DNA from: Bacteroidota bacterium
Lineage (GTDB): Bacteria; Bacteroidota; Bacteroidia; Chitinophagales; Chitinophagaceae
DNA: 64,000 bases
Assembly (NCBI GenBank): GCA_026391435.1
Contig: JAPLEJ010000045.1
Location: forward strand, 1-64,000
Direction of reading: 5' to 3'
This document shows, one piece after another, positions 8,179 through 18,343 of this stretch. Position 1 is the stretch's first letter; the number at the start of each line of letters is the position of its first letter. The translations under genes were made by a program, and so were the position numbers. The notes beneath the pieces were generated by a model. It saw only the letters and a program-made list of their open reading frames with translations. It was not told the origin of the DNA and ran no database searches.

Positions 8179-10581
8179 GTGGATAATAACTTTTTATTTA
8201 GAGCAGAGGAGGATAATGAATTCATACCCTTATTTTCATTTAATGAACAGGATATGGAAGGGGACAAGGACATGGTCATTGAAGACATCATTCCAATCTT
8301 ACCCTTGCGCAATACTGTTTTATTTCCAGGGGTCGTAATACCCATAACAGTGGGAAGGGATAAAAGTATTCAAGCAGTAAAGGCCGCATACAATAAAGAC
8401 AAACTCATAGGAGTGGTTTCGCAAAAAGATGGCAATATTGAAGATCCAACGCCCGCCGACTTATGTGCTATAGGAACCGTTGCAAAAATCATTAAAATGA
8501 TTAAAATGCAGGACGGCGGCACTACTATCATTATTCAAGGTAAAAAACGCTTTGAGTTATTGGAGATGAAGGAAGAGGATCCGTTTTTTAAAGCAAGTAT
8601 TAAAGTATTAGTAGAAGAAAAAGTAGATAAAGAGGATCAAAATTTTCAAGCTTACTTATCCAATATTAAAGATTTAGCGACTCAAATTATTCAGTTGTCG
8701 CCAAATTTTCCATCGGAAGCGGCAATGATTTTAAAGAATATTGAAAACCCTTTATTCTTAATCAACTTTGTAAGCAGTAATTTAAATGTGGAAATTGCAG
8801 ACAAGCAAGGACTATTAGAGCAAAACAATCTTTCCTTGAGAGCGGAGAAATTGATTCAGCATTTACAACAGGAATTGCAATTTGTCGAGTTAAAAAATAA
8901 GGTGGCAAATAAAACGCGTACCGAAATTGATAAACAACAAAGAGATTATTTTTTACAACAACAATTAAAGAGCATCAAGGATGAATTAGGTGGGGATGCC
9001 AATGACCGTGAGTTGGCGGAAATGAAAAAGAAGGCCGAAAATAAAAAATGGCCCGACAGTGCTAAAAAATTATTTCAAAATGGGTTGGAGAAATTAGAAA
9101 GGATGCATTCTAGTACCCCCGATTATTCGGTGGTGTATAATCATCTTGATTTAATATTAGACCTGCCTTGGGATGAATATACCGACGACAATTATGATTT
9201 AAAAAACGCAAAAAAAGTATTAGATGCGGATCATTATGGGATGGGTAAAATTAAAAATAGAATTTTAGAATACTTAGCGGTGCTTAAAATAAAAGGGGAT
9301 ATGAAAAGTCCAATTTTATGTTTTTTAGGCCCTCCAGGTATTGGTAAAACTTCATTGGGAAAATCAATCGCTCATGCTATAGGCCGTAAATATATTAGAG
9401 TAAGTTTAGGTGGATTACATGATGAAAGTGAAATTAGAGGACATCGTAAAACTTATATTGGAGCAATGCCTGGTAGGATTGTTCAAAGCTTGCGTAAAGT
9501 AAAAACGTCCAATCCTGTTATGATATTGGATGAGATTGATAAAATTGGCAGCGACCACCGAGGTGATCCTTCCTCTGCTTTATTAGAAGTATTAGATCCC
9601 GAACAAAATCATAGCTTTTACGATAACTATCTTGAAACGGAATATGATTTAAGCAAAACCTTATTCATTGCAACAGCAAACGATATTAGTCGTATTCAGC
9701 CTGCTTTAAGAGACCGTTTAGAAATTATAGATTTAAGTGGATACGCTGTAGAAGAAAAAGTAGAAATTGCAAAAAGGCATTTATTCCCTAAGCAAAAAGC
9801 AGCGCATGGGCTTACTAAAATTAATTTTAAGTTACCTGATACCGTTTTAGAAAAAGTGATTGAGGATTATACAAGAGAAAGTGGGGTGCGTGAATTGGAT
9901 AGGCAATTAGCATCAATTATGCGATATCAAGCGAAGCAATTAGCATATCAGAATAAGGTAAAATCTACTGTTACCAAACCAGATTTACTTAAAATTTTGG
10001 GGCAAGCAAAATACAGCAATGAAATTTATAAAACGGTGAATATGCCAGGGGTTGCTGTTGGATTGGCTTGGACTTATGTAGGAGGTGATATATTATTTAT
10101 TGAAGTATTGTTGGCCGATGGCAAAGGAGGTATGAAATTGACGGGTAACTTAGGTAATGTCATGAAAGAAAGTGCTGATACAGCGTTTACTTATTTACAA
10201 GCCAATGCCAAAAAAATAGGAGTGGATCCAGCCTTGTTTATTTCTAAATCAATTCATGTACATGTACCTGAAGGTGCTGTTCCCAAGGATGGTCCTAGCG
10301 CAGGCATTACAATGTTGACTGCACTTACTTCGGCATTTACAGGTCGTAAAGTAAAACCGTATTTGGCAATGACAGGCGAAATTACTTTGCGTGGTCAAGT
10401 ATTACCAGTAGGAGGCATAAAGGAAAAGATTTTAGCCGCCAAGAGATCGGGTATGAAAGAGATCATTATGTGTTGGCAAAATGAAAAAGATGTGAATGAA
10501 ATAGACAAGACCTTTATCAAAGGTGTACAATTTCATTATGTAAAAAATATGCAACAAGTGCTTGATTTAGCTTTAGTTTAA
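8179..10581 (+). CDS. lon: ATP-dependent protease Lon (GTG start, or ATG 8251)
   Basis: LON N-domain IIPILPLRNTVLFPGVVIPI, Walker A GPPGIGKTSLGKS, catalytic KDGPSAGITM. Confidence 0.97.
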   Translation: MDNNFLFRAEEDNEFIPLFSFNEQDMEGDKDMVIEDIIPILPLRNTVLFPGVVIPITVGRDKSIQAVKAAYNKDKLIGVVSQKDGNIEDPTPADLCAIGTVAKIIKMIKMQDGGTTIIIQGKKRFELLEMKEEDPFFKASIKVLVEEKVDKEDQNFQAYLSNIKDLATQIIQLSPNFPSEAAMILKNIENPLFLINFVSSNLNVEIADKQGLLEQNNLSLRAEKLIQHLQQELQFVELKNKVANKTRTEIDKQQRDYFLQQQLKSIKDELGGDANDRELAEMKKKAENKKWPDSAKKLFQNGLEKLERMHSSTPDYSVVYNHLDLILDLPWDEYTDDNYDLKNAKKVLDADHYGMGKIKNRILEYLAVLKIKGDMKSPILCFLGPPGIGKTSLGKSIAHAIGRKYIRVSLGGLHDESEIRGHRKTYIGAMPGRIVQSLRKVKTSNPVMILDEIDKIGSDHRGDPSSALLEVLDPEQNHSFYDNYLETEYDLSKTLFIATANDISRIQPALRDRLEIIDLSGYAVEEKVEIAKRHLFPKQKAAHGLTKINFKLPDTVLEKVIEDYTRESGVRELDRQLASIMRYQAKQLAYQNKVKSTVTKPDLLKILGQAKYSNEIYKTVNMPGVAVGLAWTYVGGDILFIEVLLADGKGGMKLTGNLGNVMKESADTAFTYLQANAKKIGVDPALFISKSIHVHVPEGAVPKDGPSAGITMLTALTSAFTGRKVKPYLAMTGEITLRGQVLPVGGIKEKILAAKRSGMKEIIMCWQNEKDVNEIDKTFIKGVQFHYVKNMQQVLDLALV

Positions 10582-10617
10582 GTTGATGATAAGCCTTTCA
10601 ATCCCTAGCTTTGTAGT

Positions 10618-11670
10618 ATGCGTCATTCATTCAAAAAAATACATAAGCTAGGGATTTTTATTTTAGCATTATTTTTTTGTAATTTTTCATTACAAGGTCA
10701 AACGACCATTGATAATATAGGAGGTAGGGAAGGCAATGCGGTATATAATTTTTTAACCCTACCTTATTCGTCAAAAGCAACCGCTTTAGGGGGGATCAAT
10801 ATTAGTAGTATTAAGCCAGATTTGGGATTGGCAATGTATAACCCATCTTTACTCTCTCCAACTTTGGATGGTTGGTTGCACTTAAGTGTGAAGCCTTATT
10901 TAGCTGAGATTAAACAATATGATCTTAGTGGTGCAAAATATATAGATAAAAAAAAATTAACGATAGGTTGGGGTGTTCATTACATGGATTATGGGACAGT
11001 AGCAATGACCGATATGTCTGGAAACCAATTAGGTGATTTTCATCCTAAAGACTACAGTGTTCAGTTGTCTGCGGCAGCTAATTATTTTAAAAATATTTAT
11101 ATAGGGACTACTATAAAATATATACAATCTAATTATGGATTGTATAAGTCAAGTGGATTGGCCATGGATCTCGGTTTAAAATATCAATCTAGTAACCAAT
11201 TATCTCAAGTAAGCATTTTAGTTAAAAATGTGGGAACCCAATTAACTAGTTATATGGCTAAGGAAGAGCTCCCTTTTAATTTGATTGTTGGCTGGACAAA
11301 AAAATTAGAAAATGCGCCTTTCCAGTTTTCAATCACTGCCGAAAAATTATCTTTATGGCGTTTGGCATATAATGATACCAGTTTTAATAATCAACAAGGG
11401 TATACTTCGCCAGGATCACTTCAAAACTTATTTAATCATTTAATACTCTCGGGCGAAGTATTTATTGGGGATCAAGTTTCAATAAATTTAGGATATAATT
11501 TTATGCGTCGCTTTGATTTAAATATACAAAATGAACAAAATGGGTTTAATGGATTTAGCACAGGGCTGGCCATTCAATTACCCAGAATGGAAATCCAATA
11601 TGGGAACGCATTTTTTCAAAAAAATATGTACCATCATTTTTCGGTGATGTATCAATTAAAAAATAAATAA
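10618..11670 (+). CDS. porQ: Type IX secretion system protein PorQ
   Basis: GGREGNAVYNFLTLPYSSKATALGGINIS...GLAMYNPSLLSP, PorV/PorQ-like beta-barrel. Confidence 0.82.
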   Translation: MRHSFKKIHKLGIFILALFFCNFSLQGQTTIDNIGGREGNAVYNFLTLPYSSKATALGGINISSIKPDLGLAMYNPSLLSPTLDGWLHLSVKPYLAEIKQYDLSGAKYIDKKKLTIGWGVHYMDYGTVAMTDMSGNQLGDFHPKDYSVQLSAAANYFKNIYIGTTIKYIQSNYGLYKSSGLAMDLGLKYQSSNQLSQVSILVKNVGTQLTSYMAKEELPFNLIVGWTKKLENAPFQFSITAEKLSLWRLAYNDTSFNNQQGYTSPGSLQNLFNHLILSGEVFIGDQVSINLGYNFMRRFDLNIQNEQNGFNGFSTGLAIQLPRMEIQYGNAFFQKNMYHHFSVMYQLKNK

Positions 11671-11672
11671 AT

Positions 11673-14135
11673 TTATTTTTTCTTCTTCACTGGAAATAAA
11701 GCTTTAGGCTTTAAGGCCTCCTTAATTGAAGGGGCAGCTTCTTTTTTGATTGGTTTTTCTGCAGCGGGTATAACATAATCCGATTCGCCTTTAATGTCAT
11801 CTTCTTTTAGTAGGGATGGAATCTCGGTATCAAGAATAGTGCTGTCTGTTGACACAAAATTGATATTATTAAAGTCACCTATGATATTGGAAGGTCTTTC
11901 AAAGTTCGCGTTGGGATCTAGATTACATGCTGGATCGGCAGTCACCTTATTCATAAAGTAAGCCCAAATAGGAAGAGAAGCATGTGCACCTTGTCCAAAA
12001 TAATTATCGGAGAATCGAATGTATCTATCATCACATCCCACCCAAGCGCCCGCTAATAATTGAGGGGTATAACCCATAAACCATAAATCACTGTTATCAT
12101 TGGTGGTACCTGTTTTACCTGCAATGGATTGCGCTTTAATGTCAAATGAATACAAGCTTCGACCAGTTCCTTTTGAAATAACACCTTGCATCATACTTAC
12201 TACCGAATAGGCGGTTACCTCGCTAATTACTTTTCTACGTTGTGGCGAAAAACTTTCCAGTACGTTGCCGTTTTTGTCTTCAATTCGATTTATAAATAAA
12301 GGCTGTGCATTATAGCCACCACCTGGGAACATCGTATAAGCTTGAACCATTTCGTATAATGAAATTTCGACAGCACCCAATGCAATAGAGGGATAGGGAG
12401 ATAGGTCTGCTTGTACGTTGCATTTTTTAAGATAGTCAACAAATTGTTTTGCCGCTTCATTCCCCTTGCCATTGATTTGTTTCATAATATAAGCCGAAGC
12501 GCAGTTACGTGATTCAGCTAAGGCTTGTGCCATTGGCATGGACATTCCAGTACATGTTTTTGAAGTATTAGGGACCATGCCATATCCTTCGAAATTTTGT
12601 TGTTGATCTTGTACAATTGTAAATGGCGTAAATCCTGCTTTTTCTATAGCCATGGAATACAATAAAGGTTTAATAGTAGATCCTACTTGACGCCTTGTAT
12701 TAATATTGACATGATCAAATTTAAAAGTTTTAAAGTCAACACCACCCACCCAAGCTTTGACTTCGCCTGTAAATGGATCCACCGCTAAAAAACCAGTTTG
12801 CAACATTTGCTTATGGTATTTTAAAGAATCTAATGGTGTCATTGTGGTATCAATAAATCGATTTTTGTTCCATGCAAAAACACGCATATTAATAGGCTCG
12901 TCAAATGTTTTTCGAATGGATGCATCCTCCATTTCATCTTTCTTGCCATTTCTCCAACGATCTGTTTGTTTGATCGCCAATTCTAATTGTGCACTAAAGT
13001 CATTCCAAATTTTTCCAGACTTAATATTATTTTGCTTATTAAATTCGCGTTGTAAATAAGCCATATGTCTTGCTACTGCTTCTTCGGCATATAACTGCAT
13101 GCGTGGATTGATGGTCGTATATATTTTTAATCCATCTCGGTATAAATTATAGGCGTCGCCATTATTTTTTTTATGTTCCTTACACCACTTTTTCATATAC
13201 TCCCCTAAAGTCATTCTAAAATAGGGGCCTAGTCCATTGTTCTCGTCTAGTTTTCGATAATTGGTGATAATAGGGTGTTGCTTTATTTGCTCAGCTTGGT
13301 CGGTGCTAATATAATTTTGCGCTGCCATTCGATTAATCACAAGATTGCGTCTTTCTAAGGCCAATTTTGGATTTCGATTAGGATTGTATTTAGTAGGGGC
13401 ATTGATCATCCCAATTAAAAGTGCCGCCTCCTCAATGCTTAATCGGTCAGGTTCTTTTTGGAAAAAAGTGCGAGAAGCGTTACTGACTCCAAATAAATTA
13501 TCACTAAAAGGAACGGTATTTAAATAAAGAGTTAATATTTCTTGTTTAGTAAAGTTGCGTTCTAATTTTATGGCTATAATACTTTCTTTTATTTTTTGGA
13601 TTAATCTTAAAAATTTATTTTTAGTACTCCAGTTGTTAGTGAATAAATTTTTTGCAGTTTGCATACTAATAGTGGAAGCGCCACCTTGGCTTCCAAGAAA
13701 GGCAACAGCTCGAATCAGGCCTTCTCCATCAATGCCATAATGATCATAAAACCTTTTATCCTCAGTGGCCACTAAGGCTTGAATTAGATAGGGGCTGATA
13801 TCTCGAAACTTGACACTTATACGATCTTCTAAATAATATTTTCCCATGGGGGTGCCATCCTGGGCATATACTTGGCTTGCTAGGGAAGCCGTTGGATTTT
13901 CAATATCATCTAAATCGGGCATATCCCCAATCCAACCAAAATTGAGCATTAATAAAAACAATAAAATCACACCCGCCGTAATGAAATAATATTTCCAAAA
14001 TAGGCGGACCCAATTTTTAGGTTTTTCTGTATGGCTTGTTGTGGGTTTCAATGACAATTCTTTATTATTTATAAATATTTTTGAACATGTAAGCCTTATA
14101 TTTTTGTAAGTGGTCCCTGTTTTTAATTTGAACAA
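11673..14135 (-). CDS. Penicillin-binding protein 1A (transglycosylase/transpeptidase); true start possibly TTG near 14051-14057
   Basis: GT51 EDKRFYDHYGIDGEGLIRA, transpeptidase RQVGSTIKPLLY (SxxK) and KTGTT. Confidence 0.93.
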   Translation of the reverse strand: MFKLKTGTTYKNIRLTCSKIFINNKELSLKPTTSHTEKPKNWVRLFWKYYFITAGVILLFLLMLNFGWIGDMPDLDDIENPTASLASQVYAQDGTPMGKYYLEDRISVKFRDISPYLIQALVATEDKRFYDHYGIDGEGLIRAVAFLGSQGGASTISMQTAKNLFTNNWSTKNKFLRLIQKIKESIIAIKLERNFTKQEILTLYLNTVPFSDNLFGVSNASRTFFQKEPDRLSIEEAALLIGMINAPTKYNPNRNPKLALERRNLVINRMAAQNYISTDQAEQIKQHPIITNYRKLDENNGLGPYFRMTLGEYMKKWCKEHKKNNGDAYNLYRDGLKIYTTINPRMQLYAEEAVARHMAYLQREFNKQNNIKSGKIWNDFSAQLELAIKQTDRWRNGKKDEMEDASIRKTFDEPINMRVFAWNKNRFIDTTMTPLDSLKYHKQMLQTGFLAVDPFTGEVKAWVGGVDFKTFKFDHVNINTRRQVGSTIKPLLYSMAIEKAGFTPFTIVQDQQQNFEGYGMVPNTSKTCTGMSMPMAQALAESRNCASAYIMKQINGKGNEAAKQFVDYLKKCNVQADLSPYPSIALGAVEISLYEMVQAYTMFPGGGYNAQPLFINRIEDKNGNVLESFSPQRRKVISEVTAYSVVSMMQGVISKGTGRSLYSFDIKAQSIAGKTGTTNDNSDLWFMGYTPQLLAGAWVGCDDRYIRFSDNYFGQGAHASLPIWAYFMNKVTADPACNLDPNANFERPSNIIGDFNNINFVSTDSTILDTEIPSLLKEDDIKGESDYVIPAAEKPIKKEAAPSIKEALKPKALFPVKKKK

Positions 14136-17100
14136 TATTTGACTTCCCTAAGATATATAATTCATATTGTTTAGTTGGAATAAATGACAATATTTCTGTG
14201 CTAAGCCTATTTTTTATTTTATTTAAGTAGCTGATACTACTGTTTAAATTTTCAAAAGGTCCAATCCAGACAGTAAATACATTTTCTTCAAATTCAAGGT
14301 AAGTTACATCTAATTTTTGTTTTGAGAATTCGTCTTTATTTAAATAGGACATAGCATTTACTACCTCCTTCACCATGATTTCTTTAATATTATTTGTAAC
14401 CAGGGCGACATAATGAGATTCAGTATCATCTTTGGTGAAAAATAAGCCATCTTCTATAGCTGCTTTTTGAGTTGAATCTAATGTAGGCGAAATCGTTTTG
14501 GGTGTATTTTTCATCAATAAATCCTTGCTTGTATTACTTGACAAATTGATCTGTTCCGCAGTAGTTTTTAAAGAATCGGGATTTAATTTAGTTAAGTACA
14601 GTTCTGTTTCTTTTCTATTCTTTATTTCTTCGATAATGTTTTTAGCTCGATCACGAATGCGTTCATTTTGATGCAGGTAAATGATTGAATCCAAGAGAAT
14701 TAATGCAGTGCTATCCATTCGTTGCTGGGCATACATTTTAACTTTTAAAAATTGATAGGCGGCAAACCACTTTGTTTTTCTAAGTTGCTGATCTAATAAG
14801 GGTGTTAAATTGGATAAGTTTTTCCAATTTCCAATTTGTGCTAAAAAATAAGCTTCCTTGTAGTTTTCTTCAACGCCCTTATCCTTTGCTTTTTTATTCT
14901 CAACACTTGATTTATTTGTAGAGTAAATACCATTTGGAAATTGTAGTTGAACTAATTTAATGACACTGTCTGCTGAAGCTTTATGCCCTTCGTGGATATA
15001 TTGACTTGCGATATCTAATAAGCTTCTCTCGGTTATGACAGAATCGATATTTAAGTTGATTACTCTATTATAAAGGGGGAGGGCTTTTTCAAAATCATTA
15101 AGTTGTAGTAGAAATATTTGGGCATTTTCAAATGCTTTTTTATTTAATTCAATTTTGGATTGTTTTAATGATTCATCGTTCGTTATAAGTTGAGTAGAAC
15201 TAACTGAATTTGCTGTTTTCGAATTATCTGTAATGGAGCCAATGACTTTAGTGCTGTCTTGTTGATATCGGGTTTGATTTAATTCGTTGCTATTGGATGT
15301 TTTGTATATAATTGCGTTACTTGTTTTTCTACGCCATTGATCTACGTTAGGACGACTGCCCCATTTTTGAATAAAATTTTGCTTGCCTAATTCAACGGAA
15401 TTAGAATTTTCAAAATAAAAATCACTTCCTTCCTTTCGATTTTGGCTTATAGTGTTGTTCCCGTTATTGTTAGAGTAACTATTTGTTCCAAAAGGGTTTG
15501 AGTTGAATGTATTATTGCCAAATCCTGTGTTGTTGGCTATGTTGGAACTGGCTATGTTGTTCGAGTTTTGCTTTTGGATTGTTTCGTCAATAAATAATAT
15601 TTGCAAATGTTCTGCTTTCTTTTTTTCATTTTTTTGCCATTTTTCAAACTGTGCTACTTGTAAATTGCTGTCTAATTTATAAATCCATTGAAGGGTATCT
15701 TGTTGTTGAATGATTTTGTCATTGATTTGTATTTGAGGAAGCCATTTTTTTCGATCTGTGATTTTATCAAAATCAGGGTTTGTTTTTAGGATGATGTTCA
15801 AACTATCATAAGCCAATTTAGAAACATCATATTGGCTTGCATTGTAATTGATAGCGGCAAGAAGTTCGAATGCTTTTTGCTTTTGAACTAATCCGTTTTC
15901 ATTTTTTTTGATGGATACCAATAACCAATCATTGGCTTTGTCTAACGCTTTGTTTTGTATTGCTAATTTGGCCATTTCGAAGTAAATGATATCAGTAAAA
16001 GGCTTATACCTTTCCTTTTTTGACATTCGTTCAAGAGATTGCGCTAATTCGAACCAAGGAGTTTGATTTTGTTTAAAATCTATTTTAATTAAATTAATTT
16101 TTGCATATACGCTTATCAATGGGGTTATTGATTCTTTATTGGCTTTTTCATACCAAGTATAGGCATTCTTATCATTATTAGATTTTTCCCATAATTGCGC
16201 GATCAAATAATACCATCTAGTTTTAGCCATTTTATCCGGCGCATTGGGTAATGCTTTGATTAAGTAATTGGCAGCACTATCATATATTTCACTCTGATAA
16301 TATCCATAAGATAATTGTTCATTTAAAAAAGGGTATAGTCGTTTAGGGAAAAAGGCATCTGATTTTAATAATTGTAATAAACTTAAACCCTCATTTAACG
16401 AGTTGGTTTCAAAGTAATTTCTTGCTTGCCACAACATGCTTTCATTTCGAATATTTCTATTCTCATAAAAACGATTATTTTCTTTTGTAGCGATACTAAA
16501 TTTTCCATTGGTATTTCTCAAATTACTTCCTATAGGGATGTCCAAGCCATTCTCCTTTGCATCAAATGCATAGTTAATATATTGCAGCAAGCTGCCAGCT
16601 GTGTCAAAATTTTTATGAAATAAGTATGCTTTTGATAATAGTAGATAAGAGTCATCCACCCAATTGCTTCGTAAGTCATGTAAAACAATATTTGCATTAC
16701 ATCTGTAGATGATAGAATCGATGTCTCTCTTTGCCGTAGAGTTTAAATCGTAATCATAAAAGGGGAGTAAGGTGGTATAATCTTCTTGTAAGTTTAATCT
16801 AGCATCTTCAATAAATCCCAAAAGATCCTGTTCTGCGTGAAAAATATAATTATATTGAGAAACTGTATTTTGATAGGCTCTACGCCCAAGTGTATATTTC
16901 TTGTTCAATAACTTTTCATAGGGTAAAGGTTGTTCCTCCTCCAATGGCACAAATTTTTGAATGTTGCTATCTAATTTTTTTTTGACTTTATCTAAATTTT
17001 TAAATAAAAAGTTGTTAATTTTTTTTTGATTTGTATCTAAAAGACTATTTACTTTTTTTAATATTTTGTTTTTATTAAAATCAAGTAGTCCTTTTGTCGT

Positions 17101-17196
17101 ATCCTGGGCAAATAGACAGTTTTGAGTTAAGCAAATACTGCTTAATAGGAGGATTCGATAAAACCGACTTTTTATAGGATTTGTCAACAATTGCAT
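14065..17196 (-). CDS. porW: Type IX secretion system TPR protein PorW/SprE
   Basis: TPR-rich; WVDDSYLLLSKAYL, GSDFYFENSNSVELGKQNFIQKWGSRPNVDQWRR and C-terminal HYVALV...YELYILGKSN regions resemble SprE/PorW. Confidence 0.75.
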   Translation of the reverse strand: MQLLTNPIKSRFYRILLLSSICLTQNCLFAQDTTKGLLDFNKNKILKKVNSLLDTNQKKINNFLFKNLDKVKKKLDSNIQKFVPLEEEQPLPYEKLLNKKYTLGRRAYQNTVSQYNYIFHAEQDLLGFIEDARLNLQEDYTTLLPFYDYDLNSTAKRDIDSIIYRCNANIVLHDLRSNWVDDSYLLLSKAYLFHKNFDTAGSLLQYINYAFDAKENGLDIPIGSNLRNTNGKFSIATKENNRFYENRNIRNESMLWQARNYFETNSLNEGLSLLQLLKSDAFFPKRLYPFLNEQLSYGYYQSEIYDSAANYLIKALPNAPDKMAKTRWYYLIAQLWEKSNNDKNAYTWYEKANKESITPLISVYAKINLIKIDFKQNQTPWFELAQSLERMSKKERYKPFTDIIYFEMAKLAIQNKALDKANDWLLVSIKKNENGLVQKQKAFELLAAINYNASQYDVSKLAYDSLNIILKTNPDFDKITDRKKWLPQIQINDKIIQQQDTLQWIYKLDSNLQVAQFEKWQKNEKKKAEHLQILFIDETIQKQNSNNIASSNIANNTGFGNNTFNSNPFGTNSYSNNNGNNTISQNRKEGSDFYFENSNSVELGKQNFIQKWGSRPNVDQWRRKTSNAIIYKTSNSNELNQTRYQQDSTKVIGSITDNSKTANSVSSTQLITNDESLKQSKIELNKKAFENAQIFLLQLNDFEKALPLYNRVINLNIDSVITERSLLDIASQYIHEGHKASADSVIKLVQLQFPNGIYSTNKSSVENKKAKDKGVEENYKEAYFLAQIGNWKNLSNLTPLLDQQLRKTKWFAAYQFLKVKMYAQQRMDSTALILLDSIIYLHQNERIRDRAKNIIEEIKNRKETELYLTKLNPDSLKTTAEQINLSSNTSKDLLMKNTPKTISPTLDSTQKAAIEDGLFFTKDDTESHYVALVTNNIKEIMVKEVVNAMSYLNKDEFSKQKLDVTYLEFEENVFTVWIGPFENLNSSISYLNKIKNRLSTEILSFIPTKQYELYILGKSNIVQIKNRDHLQKYKAYMFKNIYK

Positions 17197-17267
17197 AGTA
17201 GGACTAATGTCGACTAAAATTACAATTAATTCTGTTTATTTTGTATCTTTATCAAGCAACTTTTATT

Positions 17268-17663
17268 ATGGCAATATTAGACGATAATAATACATTTAAA
17301 CGAACAAGTAATACCTATCGTTTAGTCATCATGAATGATGATACATACGACGAAGTCATCGCCTTTAGATTGTCTCGAACTTCAGTTTATATTGGCTTTA
17401 GCGTGAGCTTTATTTTATTAGTAGGTTTGACGATTGCATTAATTGCGTTTACGCCTTTGAAATATTACATTCCTGGTTATGGGACCAAAGAAAGCCAAAC
17501 AGCACTTCAATTACTAAAAATACGAACTGACTCCTTAGAACAAACTTTGCATAATAAAGAGCAGTATTTGGAAGGGCTAAAAAAAGTACTCACCGAAGGG
17601 AATGTCCAAACGTTGGATACCCTCCCTTTAAAATTACCCGAAAGTTTACCTTCAAAAGATTAA
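17268..17663 (+). CDS. Stand-alone membrane anchor resembling the N-terminus of Bacteroidota M23 peptidases
   Basis: YRLVIMNDDTYDEVIAFRLSRTSVYIG-TM-FTPLKYYIPGYG then coiled coil; no M23 domain. Confidence 0.65.
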   Translation: MAILDDNNTFKRTSNTYRLVIMNDDTYDEVIAFRLSRTSVYIGFSVSFILLVGLTIALIAFTPLKYYIPGYGTKESQTALQLLKIRTDSLEQTLHNKEQYLEGLKKVLTEGNVQTLDTLPLKLPESLPSKD

Positions 17664-17668
17664 TTTTT

Positions 17669-17896
17669 GTGTCTTTACAAAACCACGATAAAAAAATAAT
17701 AAAATCTACGGCCAATTGGTCCAAGTATGCTGGATTGGGTACGCAATTAATTACTGGTTTGTTATTATTATTATATATAGGAAAAAAAACAGACGCTTAT
17801 TTTCAATATAAAAATAGATTTACTTGGATTTTGCCTTCCCTTTTTATATTTTATACATTGGCTCGAATTATTAAAGAAACACAACCCAAAAAGTAG
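17669..17896 (+). CDS. AtpZ/AtpI family protein (GTG start)
   Basis: YAGLGTQLITGLLLLLYIGKKTDAYF, two TM helices. Confidence 0.8.
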   Translation: MSLQNHDKKIIKSTANWSKYAGLGTQLITGLLLLLYIGKKTDAYFQYKNRFTWILPSLFIFYTLARIIKETQPKK

Positions 17897-17921
17897 TAAA
17901 AGGCGATATTAAATTACAATT

Positions 17922-18305
17922 ATGACCACAAAACACTTTGTACCAGTAATGGTTACTTTTATTTTATTAGCCCTTGGTTTATATGGATATCAACAACTCG
18001 CATCGTCTAGTATTTTTATAATAGCTTCCTTAAAAGTTACTTTTTTGATGGCTGTTAATTTAATGTTATTCATGATGGCCATTGTTAATTTTATTAGAAT
18101 CAACAAGATAGATAAGACCAATCCTAATGCCATGGTTCGGTCGGTTATTTTAGGTACATTATTAAAGATGGTTGTTTTTATAGGTGCAGCAATTATATAT
18201 GTAAAACAAACCAATGTTCCTGTAGGGATGGTCACTTTGCTTGGAAGTATGGGTATGTATTTGATCTATACTTGGTTAGAGATTAAATCGGCCATAAAAA
18301 AATAG
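17922..18305 (+). CDS. Small four-TM protein, AtpI-like position downstream of AtpZ
   Basis: ORF with four predicted TM helices directly downstream of AtpZ. Confidence 0.6.
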   Translation: MTTKHFVPVMVTFILLALGLYGYQQLASSSIFIIASLKVTFLMAVNLMLFMMAIVNFIRINKIDKTNPNAMVRSVILGTLLKMVVFIGAAIIYVKQTNVPVGMVTLLGSMGMYLIYTWLEIKSAIKK

Positions 18306-18343
18306 ACTCGTCTACTTTACACACACTTTCTAAATTAATTCAT

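Noticed and set aside
8106-8345. 79-aa minus-strand ORF over the lon start
   Set aside because: Overlaps the lon N-terminal coding region; no supporting features.
12290-13740. Several 60-100 aa ORFs opposite or out of frame in PBP1A
   Set aside because: Shadow ORFs within a conserved gene.
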